From: JAKZVK01 sp965237575
GTDB taxonomy: Bacteria; Acidobacteriota; Terriglobia; Bryobacterales; UBA6623
Direction: 5' to 3'
NCBI GenBank assembly: GCA_965237575.1
Contig: CBDEGI010000004.1
Location: forward strand, 3,348,001-3,412,000
Length of the DNA: 64,000 nucleotides
Both the position numbers and the translations under genes were made by a program. The notes beneath the pieces were generated by a model. It did no database searches. It saw nothing but the letters and a program-made list of their open reading frames with translations, and was not told the origin of the DNA. Each line of letters opens with the position of its first letter. The stretch's first letter is position 1. This document shows, one piece after another, positions 8,825 through 17,806 of the stretch.

Positions 8825-9787
8825 CTACTTCAAATAACGGTCTAAGTCGGGATGCAACAGCTCGTCGATCTCGGGGCGGTCGAGATCGGCGAGCGTCACG
8901 ACATGGATGGGCGTTTCGATGCGCTTTTCCGGGCTGCCGCCTTCAAGCTTCTCCAGAACAGCCTGCACTGCCATGTAGCCAATCTTGAAAGGGTCCTGCA
9001 CAACCAGGGCGTCGATCGCCCCACCCTTAAGGCCGTCCTCGATCGTGTTGCTGAAATCGAAACCGACGAAATGGACCTTGTCGGCCAGCCCGCGGCTCTC
9101 CACCGCCTTGGCGGCGCCCACGGTACCCGGCTCGGCGGACGCAAACAAGGCGTCGAGGTCGGGGTGCGCGGTCAGCATGTTCTCGGTAATCGCCAGCGCC
9201 CGGGCGCGATCCGACATGCAGTACTGCGCGTCCGCGATGTGAATGTCGGGGAACTCCTTGGCGAGGGTGTCTTCAAACCCTTGTTCGCGCTGCATCGTGG
9301 ACGAGCTGCCGGGGACCATCTTGACCACCGCGATCTTGCCCTTGTTGTCGAGAAGCTCGGCCAGCTTCTTCGCGGCGAGCACGCCCGCTTGGTAGTTGTT
9401 GGTCGAGACGAAAGAGACGTACTGCTCGGTATTGATCCCTGAGTCGAAAATCGCCACCGGGATGCCGGTTTTCCCGGCTCTCTCGACCACGTTGACGAGC
9501 GCGGTTGCCTCGGTGGGCGCCAGCACGAGTGCGTCGACGCGGCTGTTGATCATGGCATCCACGATCTCGATCTGGCGGGAGAAGTCGGTCTCCTGCGGAG
9601 GGCCGATCCAGTCGATCTCGACATCGGCTTCGCGGCCCGCCGCCACGGCTCCGGCGTGAACGCTCTGCCAGAACACATGCGACACGGCCTTGGGCACGAC
9701 CCCGATGCGCGTCTTCTCCGAGCGCCGGCACCCGCTCGCCAGCAGGAGCGACAGTGACACAACGACGAGCCAGCCGCGTTTGTGCAT
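8825..9787 (-). CDS. Sugar-type ABC transporter substrate-binding lipoprotein (orphan)
   Basis: From the ATG at 9787 the protein has 320 residues. It starts with a lipoprotein signal (MHKRGWLVVVSLSLLLASGC) and lipidation at the Cys of LASGC. The rest is a type I periplasmic binding protein of the RbsB/Peripla_BP_4 kind, with RIGVVPKAVSHVFWQSV, VDALVLAPTEATALV, VAIFDSGI and VHFVGFDFSN. Such proteins deliver sugars or sugar-like signals to ABC importers. No ATPase or permease gene is adjacent, so it is an orphan here. An upstream ATG at 9880 is also in frame, but the signal peptide favours 9787. The AGGAGG immediately before that ATG is closer than usual. Confidence 0.85.
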   Translation of the reverse strand: MHKRGWLVVVSLSLLLASGCRRSEKTRIGVVPKAVSHVFWQSVHAGAVAAGREADVEIDWIGPPQETDFSRQIEIVDAMINSRVDALVLAPTEATALVNVVERAGKTGIPVAIFDSGINTEQYVSFVSTNNYQAGVLAAKKLAELLDNKGKIAVVKMVPGSSSTMQREQGFEDTLAKEFPDIHIADAQYCMSDRARALAITENMLTAHPDLDALFASAEPGTVGAAKAVESRGLADKVHFVGFDFSNTIEDGLKGGAIDALVVQDPFKIGYMAVQAVLEKLEGGSPEKRIETPIHVVTLADLDRPEIDELLHPDLDRYLK

Positions 9788-10142
9788 CCTCCTGTCATAC
9801 CAGAAACAGCAGCGCGGGCTGAGACCCAGGGACGTTGCGCAGCCCGAGATTGTCTTGATACCAGGAACGAAGACTTTCATGGTTCGGGGACTTGATGAAG
9901 ATCCCTCCGATTCCTACTCCAACGGTTCACGATCCGCCCCCGCTTTTTGGGCAACTCACTTCCGAGAAGTCCCGGTTCGCGGAAGCTAACGGCACCGCAC
10001 CCACTACGACGCAACTTCCGACAATCCCCAATCGCGGAACCGCCTTTCTTAGGGGGTTAGCCCCAGATCCTACGGCTATTGACCTTTCTCACCAAGCCCC
10101 GAAGGATTCTTTCCGTACTGCTGCCGAGAGGTTGATCGGTGC
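9788..10142. repeat. Intergenic region with two family-E stem-loops
   Basis: No convincing gene is seen. Bases 9959-9985 (CTTCCGAGAAG ... CGCGGAAG) and 10015-10039 (CTTCCGACAA ... CGCGGAA) are two imperfect relatives of the cleaner stem-loop at 12608-12635. They sit at the 3' side of the SecA-like gene. Their recurrence within 3 kb suggests a local repeat family. Confidence 0.5.
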
Positions 10143-12175
10143 TTAGGTAGGTCCAGGTAGCTCCGCGCTCCCGTGGAACCCATCCTCCGTTGTCTTTGTC
10201 ATCCGCTGAGCTACTTCTTCTTCAACGCTGTTCTGCAGTTCCTCGAACATGACGTGGACATCCCGGAGATACACAAGAAGCGGATCGCGGCCCGCGAACG
10301 AGACCAAGTGGATGCTCTCGCGGAGCTCCGCGACGGCGGCGAGGTGTTCCGACCAGAGATCATCGATCGTGGTCAACGCGACAAGTCTTTCGGTCTCTGA
10401 GGCGCGCGGGCAAATCCCGCTGAGAATGTCCTGGCGCTGCGTTTGAACTGACTGTCGTTGTTTCTCGATGACTCCTTCGTATTTGTGCAAGAACTGCCTG
10501 ATGTCCAGGTTGTGTCCTTCGACGACGCGCTGAATGCTGTCGGGGTCGTGCCTTAGCTCAGGATCGTCGATGCCGTGCTTGACAAGGAGGGGATCGTCCC
10601 GCGAGAGGAAGAAGCGCGAGCTTCCGGGATCGCCTTGGCGGCCAGCGCGCCCGCGAAGCTGGTTGTCGATACGACGGCTCTCGTGCTTATTCATCCCGAT
10701 GACGTAGAGCCCGCCGAGTTCGGCTACTCCTTCTCCAATCTGGATGTCGATGCCACGACCGGCCATGTTGGTCGAGATCGTGATGGCACCGCGTTGTCCC
10801 GCACGGGCGATGATGGCCGCCTCCTGCTCGCCATTGCGGGCGTTGAGAACCCGGTGAGGCACCCCAGTGAGTTGCACGCTGAGTTGCTCGGATTCTTCGA
10901 CACTGGCGGTCCCTACGAGAACCGGCCGGCCCGTTTTGTACACCCGGCGGATTTCCTGAACAACGGATTGCTCCTTCTCTTGCTTGGTGGCGAAGACGAC
11001 GTCGGGATGATCGACCCGGATCACTGGCCGGTGAGTCGGGATGACTACCACTTCCAGCTCGTAGATCGACTGGAATTCTTCGGCTTGGGAGGCAGCCGTG
11101 CCGGTCATCCCACAAACCTGTGGGTAGAGGCCCATCAGGTTCTGCATCGTAATTGACCCGAGAATGTGACCTTGGGTTCTCAGCGCCACCCGTTCTTTGG
11201 CTTCGATGGCCGTTTGCAAACCAGCGGGCCAACGCCGGTCCCGCGCGATGCGCCCCTTGAATTCATCGACGGACTGGATGGCTCCATCTTTGACCACATA
11301 GTCAACATCGCGGCGTAGTAAGGCGTGGGCGTGCAGTGAGTCCTGTACGGCGCCGTGCAAGGGGAGGTTTACCTCCTCGAACAGATTGGCGCAGCCGAAA
11401 GCCCTCTCCACCACGGCGATGCCGGCATCCGTCAGCGCCACGTTGTGCCCGTGCTCGTCGATCGTGTAGTCGAACGTCTGACGGAACCTGCGAGTGACTT
11501 CATCAACACGATGTGCCAGCGCGCTCCTTGCGTTCTTTCCCCCGGCGATCACGAGCGGAATGCGGGATTCGTCGATCAGAATGGAGTCGACTTCGTCGAT
11601 CACTGCCGCGGCGAAGGGTCGGTGGACCTGCTCGGAAGGGTGGAGCGCAAGCTGGTCCCGGAGGTAATCGAACCCAACTTCGTTTGCCGTAGCGTAGGTG
11701 ACGTGGCAGGAGTAGGCTTGACGGCGCTGTTTAGCCTCCATGTGATGCTGAATGCACCCCACTTCAAGTCCGATGAATTCGTAGATCGGACCCATCCAGC
11801 GGGCGTCGCGCTGGGCGAGGTAGTCGTTGACTGTCAATACGTGCACGCCTTGGCCCTGCTTGGCGAGCCAAACGACCGCGGGAACTGCCGCCAGGGTCTT
11901 TCCTTCGCCGGTCTGCATTTCCGCGATCTTGCCATCGGCCAGAGCAAGTGCTGCCTGGATTGGACATCGAACATGTCGAGGCCAATGGTACGGCGTGCCA
12001 CTTCAGCGACTACAGCGATGACTTCCGTCAGGTCTTCCGCCTGCTGGGCCGCAGCCATCAATACCTCGTCAGTACATTCAGTCAGCTCAGCGCGGCGGTC
12101 GTTGATTCGACGGATACTCGTTTCGACAGAGGCTGACTGCCCATGGGAACCAAGAATGCGAAACCAGCGAAGCAC
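10143..12175 (-). pseudogene. Short SecA-like translocase ATPase, one frameshift
   Basis: Residues from 12175 to about 11960 carry a SecA N-terminus (VAEVARRTIGLDMFDVQ). The frame then shifts by one base near 11957-11964 and resumes as QAALALADGKIAEMQTGEGKT (Walker A), DEVDSILIDE (Walker B), GMTGTA, TNMAGRGIDIQIG and QLRGRAGRQGDPG. The rebuilt protein is about 665 residues against roughly 830-900 for housekeeping SecA. It ends soon after a helical region (TIDDLWSEHL) and has no C-terminal zinc-binding tail. It is therefore a short SecA paralogue. One extra A (CAA ATC) would restore the frame, so the break may be a sequencing error. SecA proteins drive export through SecYEG. What this paralogue exports is unknown. 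Confidence 0.88.
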
Positions 12176-12241
12176 GAAGAAACCCTCCCTTTAATCGAGC
12201 GACGACGCCCAGAGAGACGGTGATACGTCTCTCTGGATCAG

Positions 12242-12496
12242 CTACGAGATCGAAAGGATAGGTGGTGCTCGCGAGCCTACATCGGAGGCTCGAGGTTCAA
12301 GCCAATAGGGGGAGTGTTCATCCGCAACGTAGCCAATTGCCACGAACGGAGTCAGGAGATCAAAAGCAAAACTGGATGCGAGTGCGAAAAGGAGCCGCTG
12401 CCATGCGTCCAGGGCGGATACGACGAGTAGCGTGCCCCCAAGGACAAAGGAGAGGAACATCGGAAAACTAAAGGCGCGACATCCGTACATTGCCAC
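12242..12496 (-). CDS. Small hydrophobic protein upstream of the SecA-like gene
   Basis: This 84-residue open frame encodes two hydrophobic stretches (FPMFLSFVLGGTLLVVSAL and LLFALASSFAFDLLTPFVA) followed by a polar tail. It lies on the same strand, 66 bases before the SecA-like gene, so it may share its transcript. No family is recognised and no strong ribosome binding site is seen. It could be a small membrane partner or a chance frame in GC-rich DNA. Confidence 0.4.
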   Translation of the reverse strand: MAMYGCRAFSFPMFLSFVLGGTLLVVSALDAWQRLLFALASSFAFDLLTPFVAIGYVADEHSPYWLEPRASDVGSRAPPILSIS

Positions 12497-12550
12497 TGTT
12501 CCGAGACTACCACAAAGCTGATAGTGTTCTCGCCGCCCGCGTGGCCCTGT

Positions 12551-12598
12551 CTAGCGACGTAGCTTGTGACCGCTCTAGCGACGTAGCTTGTGACCGCT
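12551..12598. repeat. 24-bp perfect tandem repeat, two copies
   Basis: The unit CTAGCGACGTAGCTTGTGAC plus CGCT occurs twice head to tail (12551-12574 and 12575-12598). It lies between the AAA ATPase gene and the small hydrophobic protein. It is probably a recent slippage or duplication event. Confidence 0.9.
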
Positions 12599-12607
12599 CA
12601 CCAACCG

Positions 12608-12635
12608 ACTTCCGACAAGTCCGGTTGTCGGAAGT
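12608..12635 (-). terminator. Strong hairpin after the AAA ATPase gene (family E)
   Basis: ACTTCCGACAA and TTGTCGGAAGT form a perfect 11-bp stem with a 6-base loop, 35 bases after the ATPase stop. No U-tract follows, so it may be a processing or Rho-related hairpin rather than an intrinsic terminator. It is the cleanest member of a repeat family also seen at 9959 and 10015. Confidence 0.5.
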
Positions 12636-12670
12636 AGGCGCACCCACGGCAGTCGGCGAAGGAGACGCCC

Positions 12671-14002
12671 CTACTCGTCTTCGTAGTTAGGCGCCACGAA
12701 CTTCAATTCGAACGCTTTGTCGATCATGTCCTTGGTCAACGTATAGGGTTGCTTTTCGAACTTGATCAGGTCGATCGTGGCCCGGATGACGTCGCGGGGG
12801 TGGCAGCGGCGGAACTTCCGCTCGGTCCGCTCGTAGTGGTCGCGGATGACTGCCTCCACCAGTGCATCGGAACACTCGAGGTCCATTCTCGAAGCGAAGT
12901 CCTGAAAGATGGCCTTGAATTCCGCTTTGCTCGGGTTCTTCATGAACATCTTGTACTCGAGTCGCCGCAGGAAGGCCTCGTCGCCCAGGTCGTCAGGATT
13001 CAAGTTCGACGAGAAAATCAGGAAGCACTCAAACGGTACCTCGATCTTCGAGCCGGTTTGGAAGCGCAGGTAGTCCACGCCGCGATCGAGCGGATAGATC
13101 CAGCGGTTCAGCAGCTCTGCCGGCGTAATCTGTTGGCGTCCGAAATCGTCGACCAGGTAGATGCCGTTGTTGGCCTTGAGCTGGTAGGGGGCGTCGTAGA
13201 TTCTCGACGACGGAATGTACATGAGGTCGAGCATATCCATCGTCAACTCGCCACCGGTGGTGAGAAATGGCCGCTTGCACCTCGCCCAGCGCTGGTCGTA
13301 CTCCGGTTCATTGGTCAGGAAGACGCTCTCTTCGGTGGAGTCGAGCGGCTGGTGGTAGAGCGGGTCGAAGACCTTGATGATCTGGCCATCGGCCTCGACG
13401 TGATACGGGATGTAAATGCTGTCGGAATCGATGCGCGCCAGTTGCTCGGAGAGAAAACTCTTGCCGTTCCCCGGCTTGCCGTAGATAAGCATCGATTTGA
13501 ACGAGTTCACGGCCGGACCAAACCGCGAGTAAAAATCGTCCGTGACAACCGCTTGCGTGAACGCCTTCATCAGGCGCTCCTTCGACATCCAACCGGACTT
13601 GATTCGCTGCCCGTGCGCCGCTGTGACGTATTGATAGAGGGGGACCGGTGCGGGTCCGAGAAGCTGGTTCGACTCGAGGTATTCCTTGGCCCGGTTCCGC
13701 CCGGCGTCGGACGGGGCGAAAACTGCCGAGATACTCCCTAAGCTCGACGAGCGCTTGGTCTCAATCATGCGCTCGTGCTTGAGGAAGTCGAGTGTCGGCT
13801 CGATCAAACTGAAGGGAATCCCAAGCAGCTTCGAGAGGTCGCGGCCCAAAGTCTCGCCGCGGAAGTACAGGTTCTTCAGAACCAGTTCTTCAACGCGGGC
13901 GCCGCTGATACCGGCTTCTTCAAGGGAAACCGGAGACCTGGGATGGAAGCGCTCGCCGCCGCGATCCCGGCTCCGGCGGAGCTTGACAGAAATTTGCTCC
14001 AC
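12671..14002 (-). CDS. AAA-type ATPase with N-terminal winged-helix-like region
   Basis: The 443-residue protein has a Walker A GKPGNGKS at about residues 175-182, a Walker B-like IYLVDDFGRQ at about 281-290 and a sensor-1-like FLIFSSNLNPDDL at about 328-340. The first 110 residues (LYFRGETLGRDLSKLLGIPF) look like a winged-helix module, and the C-terminal 100 residues form an all-helical lid. The family occurs widely as an uncharacterised ATPase in environmental bacteria. No client or partner is known to me. The gene is flanked by repeats and stands alone on its strand upstream of the small hydrophobic protein and SecA-like gene. Confidence 0.8.
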   Translation of the reverse strand: MEQISVKLRRSRDRGGERFHPRSPVSLEEAGISGARVEELVLKNLYFRGETLGRDLSKLLGIPFSLIEPTLDFLKHERMIETKRSSSLGSISAVFAPSDAGRNRAKEYLESNQLLGPAPVPLYQYVTAAHGQRIKSGWMSKERLMKAFTQAVVTDDFYSRFGPAVNSFKSMLIYGKPGNGKSFLSEQLARIDSDSIYIPYHVEADGQIIKVFDPLYHQPLDSTEESVFLTNEPEYDQRWARCKRPFLTTGGELTMDMLDLMYIPSSRIYDAPYQLKANNGIYLVDDFGRQQITPAELLNRWIYPLDRGVDYLRFQTGSKIEVPFECFLIFSSNLNPDDLGDEAFLRRLEYKMFMKNPSKAEFKAIFQDFASRMDLECSDALVEAVIRDHYERTERKFRRCHPRDVIRATIDLIKFEKQPYTLTKDMIDKAFELKFVAPNYEDE

Positions 14003-14351
14003 TCCACCTTTTCGGCCACCCGCTCGCGATCCTTAGACGAGCAGGCCGAGGGTAACCTCAACACGTGTGAATCAACCCCGTGCCCCGAGTTCACAATGTA
14101 AGGGCACGGCATGCCGTGCCCGCCTGCCGCTACACACCGCGGCCCCTTTGAACTGACCGGGAGATAGCTGTAGGGGCGGACCGCTGCGTCCGCCCAAAAG
14201 CGCCAAGCCGCGAAGCGGTGCTGGATGTTAACCCAGGTCAAGCCGTCAGGCGGAACCCTGGATACCGAACCCCTTACCGCGGGAGCCCTGAAAGGGTGTT
14301 GGAAAACTCGATGGTCCTCCAACGTGTGGCGAGGTCCGCCGCCGCGCCGGC
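14003..14351. repeat. Intergenic region with two family-A stem-loop repeats
   Basis: No gene is seen. Bases 14102-14121 are a perfect 20-base palindrome (GGGCACGGCATGCCGTGCCC). Bases 14170-14195 read GTAGGGGCGGACC, a GCTGCG loop region, then GTCCGCCC, an 8-bp hairpin. Both belong to the GTAGGGGC-type family that recurs at 35297, 50373 and 50461. The second copy is preceded by TTTGAACTGACCGGG, and a near-identical TTTGAGCTGACCGGG precedes the copy at 50373. Confidence 0.8.
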
Positions 14352-15899
14352 CTATAAGCCTTCGCGTACGGCCGGCATGTTGTCGACAAACCCGGCGCCG
14401 TCCTTGCGCAACTCGGCAATGGCGCTGGCCCGCAGGCGCTTCAACGTCTCCTGGTGCTCTGCCTTCACGGCCAAGTTGTCGAGCTCGTCGGGGTCCTCAG
14501 TCAGGTCGTAGAGTTCCTCGAGATCTTCGATCAGCGGACGCACGTACTTATACCGTCCCTCGCGAAGCATCACGTACCAGGGAACGTTCCCATGGAAGGC
14601 GCCTTCGTCGCGGGGGATGACATTCGTGTCGGACCCGTACTTGCGGCCCGTGCCGGTGAGCATCATCGGGTACGGCCAGTCGGCCGTGGGGTTCTTGAGT
14701 AGAGGCGTGAGATCGTTGCCATGCATCTTCCACGGCAGATCGATTCCCGCGAAGCTGAAAATGGTTGGGACGATATCCACGCCGCCCACCGGGTGATCCA
14801 CCACGGCCCCTTCGGCAATGCGCCCGGGGAAGCTGATGATCATCGGTGAGCGAATGTTGGCGTCATAAGCCGCCACCTTCGTGCCGCGAAAACCGTGCTG
14901 CCCCCACGCAAGCCCCTGGTCGGACGTGAACACAATCAGCGTATTCTCGCGTTGCCCGCTCTCGTCGAGCGCCGCCAGCACCCGCTTGATTCCTTCGTCG
15001 AGCGCGAGCACGCCCTGGTGATACTGTCTCACCCACGATGTGATCGTTCGTCCCTGCCACATCGGCGTGCCGCCGGGGCCTTTTTCCCAGGCGTTGATTT
15101 TCTGCGCCCAGGCGGGCTTGCCGGGCCGCATCGGAAAGATGTCGGCCGGCGTGTCGAAATCGATGCCGGGATAGTCCTCGAGATGGCGGTCGGCCGGCGT
15201 GAACGGACTGTGCACCGCCCCGTAGCACAGCCACAGGTACCAAGGCTTATCGGTATCGCGGCCCTCGCCGCCGATGAGATCCACGGCCCAATCGGTGTAC
15301 TGGTCGGTCGAGTACCGCTTGAGCATTTTGGTCTCGCCGTCCTGATAAGTGATGGGCTGGTCGTAGTAATAGTGCTGGTTCGTCTCGGTGTACTTGGGCC
15401 GGTTCCAGACGATCTGAAAGTCCCAATCGCGGCCATGGCCTGTGTCGATGCCGGTGTGCCATTTGCCGATGTGCGCGGTGAAGTAGCCGTTTTCACGAAA
15501 CACCTTCGGCCAGAACGGACACTTCTCCGGGTCGTACGCGCTGCCCGGATAGGGCCCTTCCATACGCATCGATTCGACGCCGAACTGATGATGACCGGTC
15601 AGCAGCGTGGCCCGCGAGGGCATGCACCACGTCCCGATGTAGGCCGACTCGAAGCGCACGCCTTCTTCGGCCAAGCTGTCGATGGTCGGCGTCCGCACCC
15701 ACGGGTACGACTGCGGATAGGCCCCCACCGTGCGATAGGAATGATCGTCGGTATAGATGAAGAGAATATTCGGCCGCTCGGAATCAGCCGCGGCCCGCGC
15801 AGGGCCGGCGCCGAGGCCCGCGAGGATCAGCGAGCACAACAGGGCGAGGCCAACGGCGTGATACTGCCGCACGATGGATAACATCAAGGGGGATGACAT
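14352..15899 (-). CDS. Secreted sulfatase (arylsulfatase family)
   Basis: From the ATG at 15899, which has a GGAGG seven bases upstream, the protein has 515 residues with a signal peptide ending near PARAAADS. NILFIYTDDHSYR supplies the N-terminal metal-binding Asp pair. TWCMPSRATLLTGHH contains the C-x-P-S-R motif whose Cys is converted to formylglycine in active sulfatases. The metal-binding TSDQGLAWGQHGF follows near the middle. Such enzymes remove sulfate esters from glycans or other substrates in the periplasm or outside. The open frame extends upstream to 16145 but without a plausible start. No sulfatase-maturing enzyme is nearby. Confidence 0.92.
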   Translation of the reverse strand: MSSPLMLSIVRQYHAVGLALLCSLILAGLGAGPARAAADSERPNILFIYTDDHSYRTVGAYPQSYPWVRTPTIDSLAEEGVRFESAYIGTWCMPSRATLLTGHHQFGVESMRMEGPYPGSAYDPEKCPFWPKVFRENGYFTAHIGKWHTGIDTGHGRDWDFQIVWNRPKYTETNQHYYYDQPITYQDGETKMLKRYSTDQYTDWAVDLIGGEGRDTDKPWYLWLCYGAVHSPFTPADRHLEDYPGIDFDTPADIFPMRPGKPAWAQKINAWEKGPGGTPMWQGRTITSWVRQYHQGVLALDEGIKRVLAALDESGQRENTLIVFTSDQGLAWGQHGFRGTKVAAYDANIRSPMIISFPGRIAEGAVVDHPVGGVDIVPTIFSFAGIDLPWKMHGNDLTPLLKNPTADWPYPMMLTGTGRKYGSDTNVIPRDEGAFHGNVPWYVMLREGRYKYVRPLIEDLEELYDLTEDPDELDNLAVKAEHQETLKRLRASAIAELRKDGAGFVDNMPAVREGL

Positions 15900-16010
15900 C
15901 AGTGCCTCCAAGGTTGGCGAAACGGTTGTCGAAACCGCAGCGTCCATTCTCGCCAAGCGATCGGGGCGTGTCAATGCGGACCGGACCGTCCGTGCTCGGC
16001 GAAGCCTGTC

Positions 16011-16038
16011 GCGCGGATCTCGCTTTTGAGATCTGCGG
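16011..16038. repeat. Family-D stem-loop, copy 1
   Basis: GCGCGGATCTC, a short T-rich loop and GAGATCTGCGG form an imperfect hairpin just after the aminotransferase stop. A near-identical hairpin occurs at 60133-60159. It may serve as a bidirectional terminator-like or REP-like element. Confidence 0.65.
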
Positions 16039-16044
16039 CCCGAA

Positions 16045-17277
16045 CTACCCCAACGCCACCAACAACCGATCCACATCCTCGTGGTTACTGAAAACCGACG
16101 GCGAGATCCGCAACTTGTTTCCAAACCGCATCGCCGCATGCACACCGCCCCCCCGCAGCTTCTTCATCGTCCCCGGCGGGTCACTCGCGCGGAACACCAC
16201 AATCGGACTTTCATTGCCCTCGGGGGTGATCGAGGGATACCCCATCTTGGGCAGTTCTTGCCGTAGCCGGTCGGTCAACCCACGCACATGGTTGCGGATG
16301 TTGTCGACGCCAAGCTCAAGGACGTACTTCACGCTCTCCTGCGCGCAGATCGCTCCTTCGTACGACGGGTAGCTCACCTCGTAACAGGCAGGCGCCGGGC
16401 GCGGCTCGAACCCAATCTCATCCATCCCCGGATCAGGCTTCTCGACCCACGGAGCATAGTTGAACCGCACGCCGCCGGAGTGCTGCGTCGGTTTCGCGAC
16501 GGTCCGCTGCAGGTCTTCCCGCACGTACATAAAGCCGAACCCTTTGACCCCCATCAGCCACTTGTAAGTCGAGCAAGCCGCAAAGTCGATACCCATCGCG
16601 CGGACGTCGATGGGCACCGCACCCGCTGCCTGAATGACGTCCACGTAAACATAAGCGCCGTGCGCGTGAGCCAAGTCGCTGATCGCCTTCACGTCGGAGA
16701 GGTATCCGTTGACGTTCGACACCAGCGTGATCGAGACCAACTTGGTATTGCGGTCGACGGCCTTCTCCATGTCGCGAATGTCAATCTGCCAGTCGCGATG
16801 CTTGACGACGCGCAGGTCGAGACCCTCCTGCTGCCGCATCTTGTAGTTGTAGAGGGCCGCGGTGTAGTGCAGGTCGTTGGTGACGACGTTGCCGCCCGCC
16901 AGCGTGTCTTGCATGCCATTGAGCAAGTTGCTCTCGGCCTCGATGGTGCTGCGCGCGAAGGCGATCTCCTTGGGCTTCGCGTTGATGAGCTTTGCGAACA
17001 GGTTCTTCGCTTCCGTGCGCGGCTCGGCCCACGACGGCCACCAAGGCTCGCCGACCTCATGAGTCGCCCAATCGATATAGCGATGAAGCGCCGCTGACGA
17101 ATGGACGCTTAGCGGATGCGACGACGCGCAGTCGAAATAGGCGGCGGTTCGCGCTCTCGGAAAATCAGCCCGCACCGCGTCGAAGTCGGGCGTTCCCGAA
17201 CCCGGGGCCGCACGCGCGGTCGATGTGGCAATAGATGCCGCTGAGGTGGCGGCGGTCAAAAACTGACGTCGATTCAT
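16045..17277 (-). CDS. Exported class V aminotransferase (isopenicillin-N-epimerase-like)
   Basis: The 410-residue protein begins MNRRQFLTAATSAASIA, a Tat-type signal, so it should be exported folded with its cofactor. The class V PLP fold is recognised from AAYFDCASSHPLS, ARSTIEAESNLLNGM, VYVDVIQAAGAVPIDV and the PLP-lysine region CSTYKWLMGVKGFGFMYV. Relatives act as cysteine desulfurases, kynureninases or epimerases. The exported acidobacterial type has no settled substrate. It lies on the same strand upstream of the sulfatase, about 145 bases apart with a family-D hairpin between, so co-transcription is unlikely. Confidence 0.9.
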   Translation of the reverse strand: MNRRQFLTAATSAASIATSTARAAPGSGTPDFDAVRADFPRARTAAYFDCASSHPLSVHSSAALHRYIDWATHEVGEPWWPSWAEPRTEAKNLFAKLINAKPKEIAFARSTIEAESNLLNGMQDTLAGGNVVTNDLHYTAALYNYKMRQQEGLDLRVVKHRDWQIDIRDMEKAVDRNTKLVSITLVSNVNGYLSDVKAISDLAHAHGAYVYVDVIQAAGAVPIDVRAMGIDFAACSTYKWLMGVKGFGFMYVREDLQRTVAKPTQHSGGVRFNYAPWVEKPDPGMDEIGFEPRPAPACYEVSYPSYEGAICAQESVKYVLELGVDNIRNHVRGLTDRLRQELPKMGYPSITPEGNESPIVVFRASDPPGTMKKLRGGGVHAAMRFGNKLRISPSVFSNHEDVDRLLVALG

Positions 17278-17806
17278 GACTTTTCACTCCAAAAGGAAAG
17301 CGCCAGCGCCGCGGATGTGAATCCGCGGGCTCGCGTCGAAAGGCGTGGAAAGGTTCACAGATCTCGATTCGCGAATCTGTATCGACCAGCGCGACTCATC
17401 GAACCCCGCCCACGTTGGCGTCCGCTACCCTTGCGCGGCTACAGCGGTTGCTGGTAGCGGCCGCGAGGGACCAGGGTTGCCGCGGCATGTCCCTGAGTGC
17501 CGACAGCCACGTCGGTGGACGCGCGGCGGGTGGTCGGCCTTTTGGCACGGTTTGGCAAGGTTTTCGGAAGGTTGTTATTCCTGTGTTGTGACTCTGGCCC
17601 TCTCGGGTCTCAGTGTAGCGTACAAAGGCGGGCGTTATTCGCTTTTTCCGCCGTAAGTTATAGATTCTATGGGATGAGAATTCTGTGACTGGGATTCCGA
17701 AGATGGAGGAGGTTGTACAGCGGAATCGTCGGTGCAACGCTGGTCCACAGAGAGCAGCCGAACTGCCCCCGAACTGCCGTCCCCGAACTGCCGCGGTTGG
17801 CAGGTT
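17278..17806. other. 529-bp intergenic region with small repeats
   Basis: No convincing gene is found. Bases 17314-17331 (GCGGATGTGAATCCGC) form a palindrome related to the family-C core at 27313 and 28566. Bases 17760-17794 hold three imperfect copies of a 13-14 base unit beginning GAACTGCC. The region separates two minus-strand genes and probably holds the aminotransferase promoter at its left side. Confidence 0.5.

Noticed and set aside
9892..10146. 84-residue plus-strand open frame
   Set aside because: Low-complexity Pro/Thr-rich sequence over repeat hairpins, with no ribosome binding site or family signal.
12749..13741. 330-residue plus-strand open frame opposite the AAA ATPase
   Set aside because: Shadow frame. 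Walker A and Walker B lie on the other strand.
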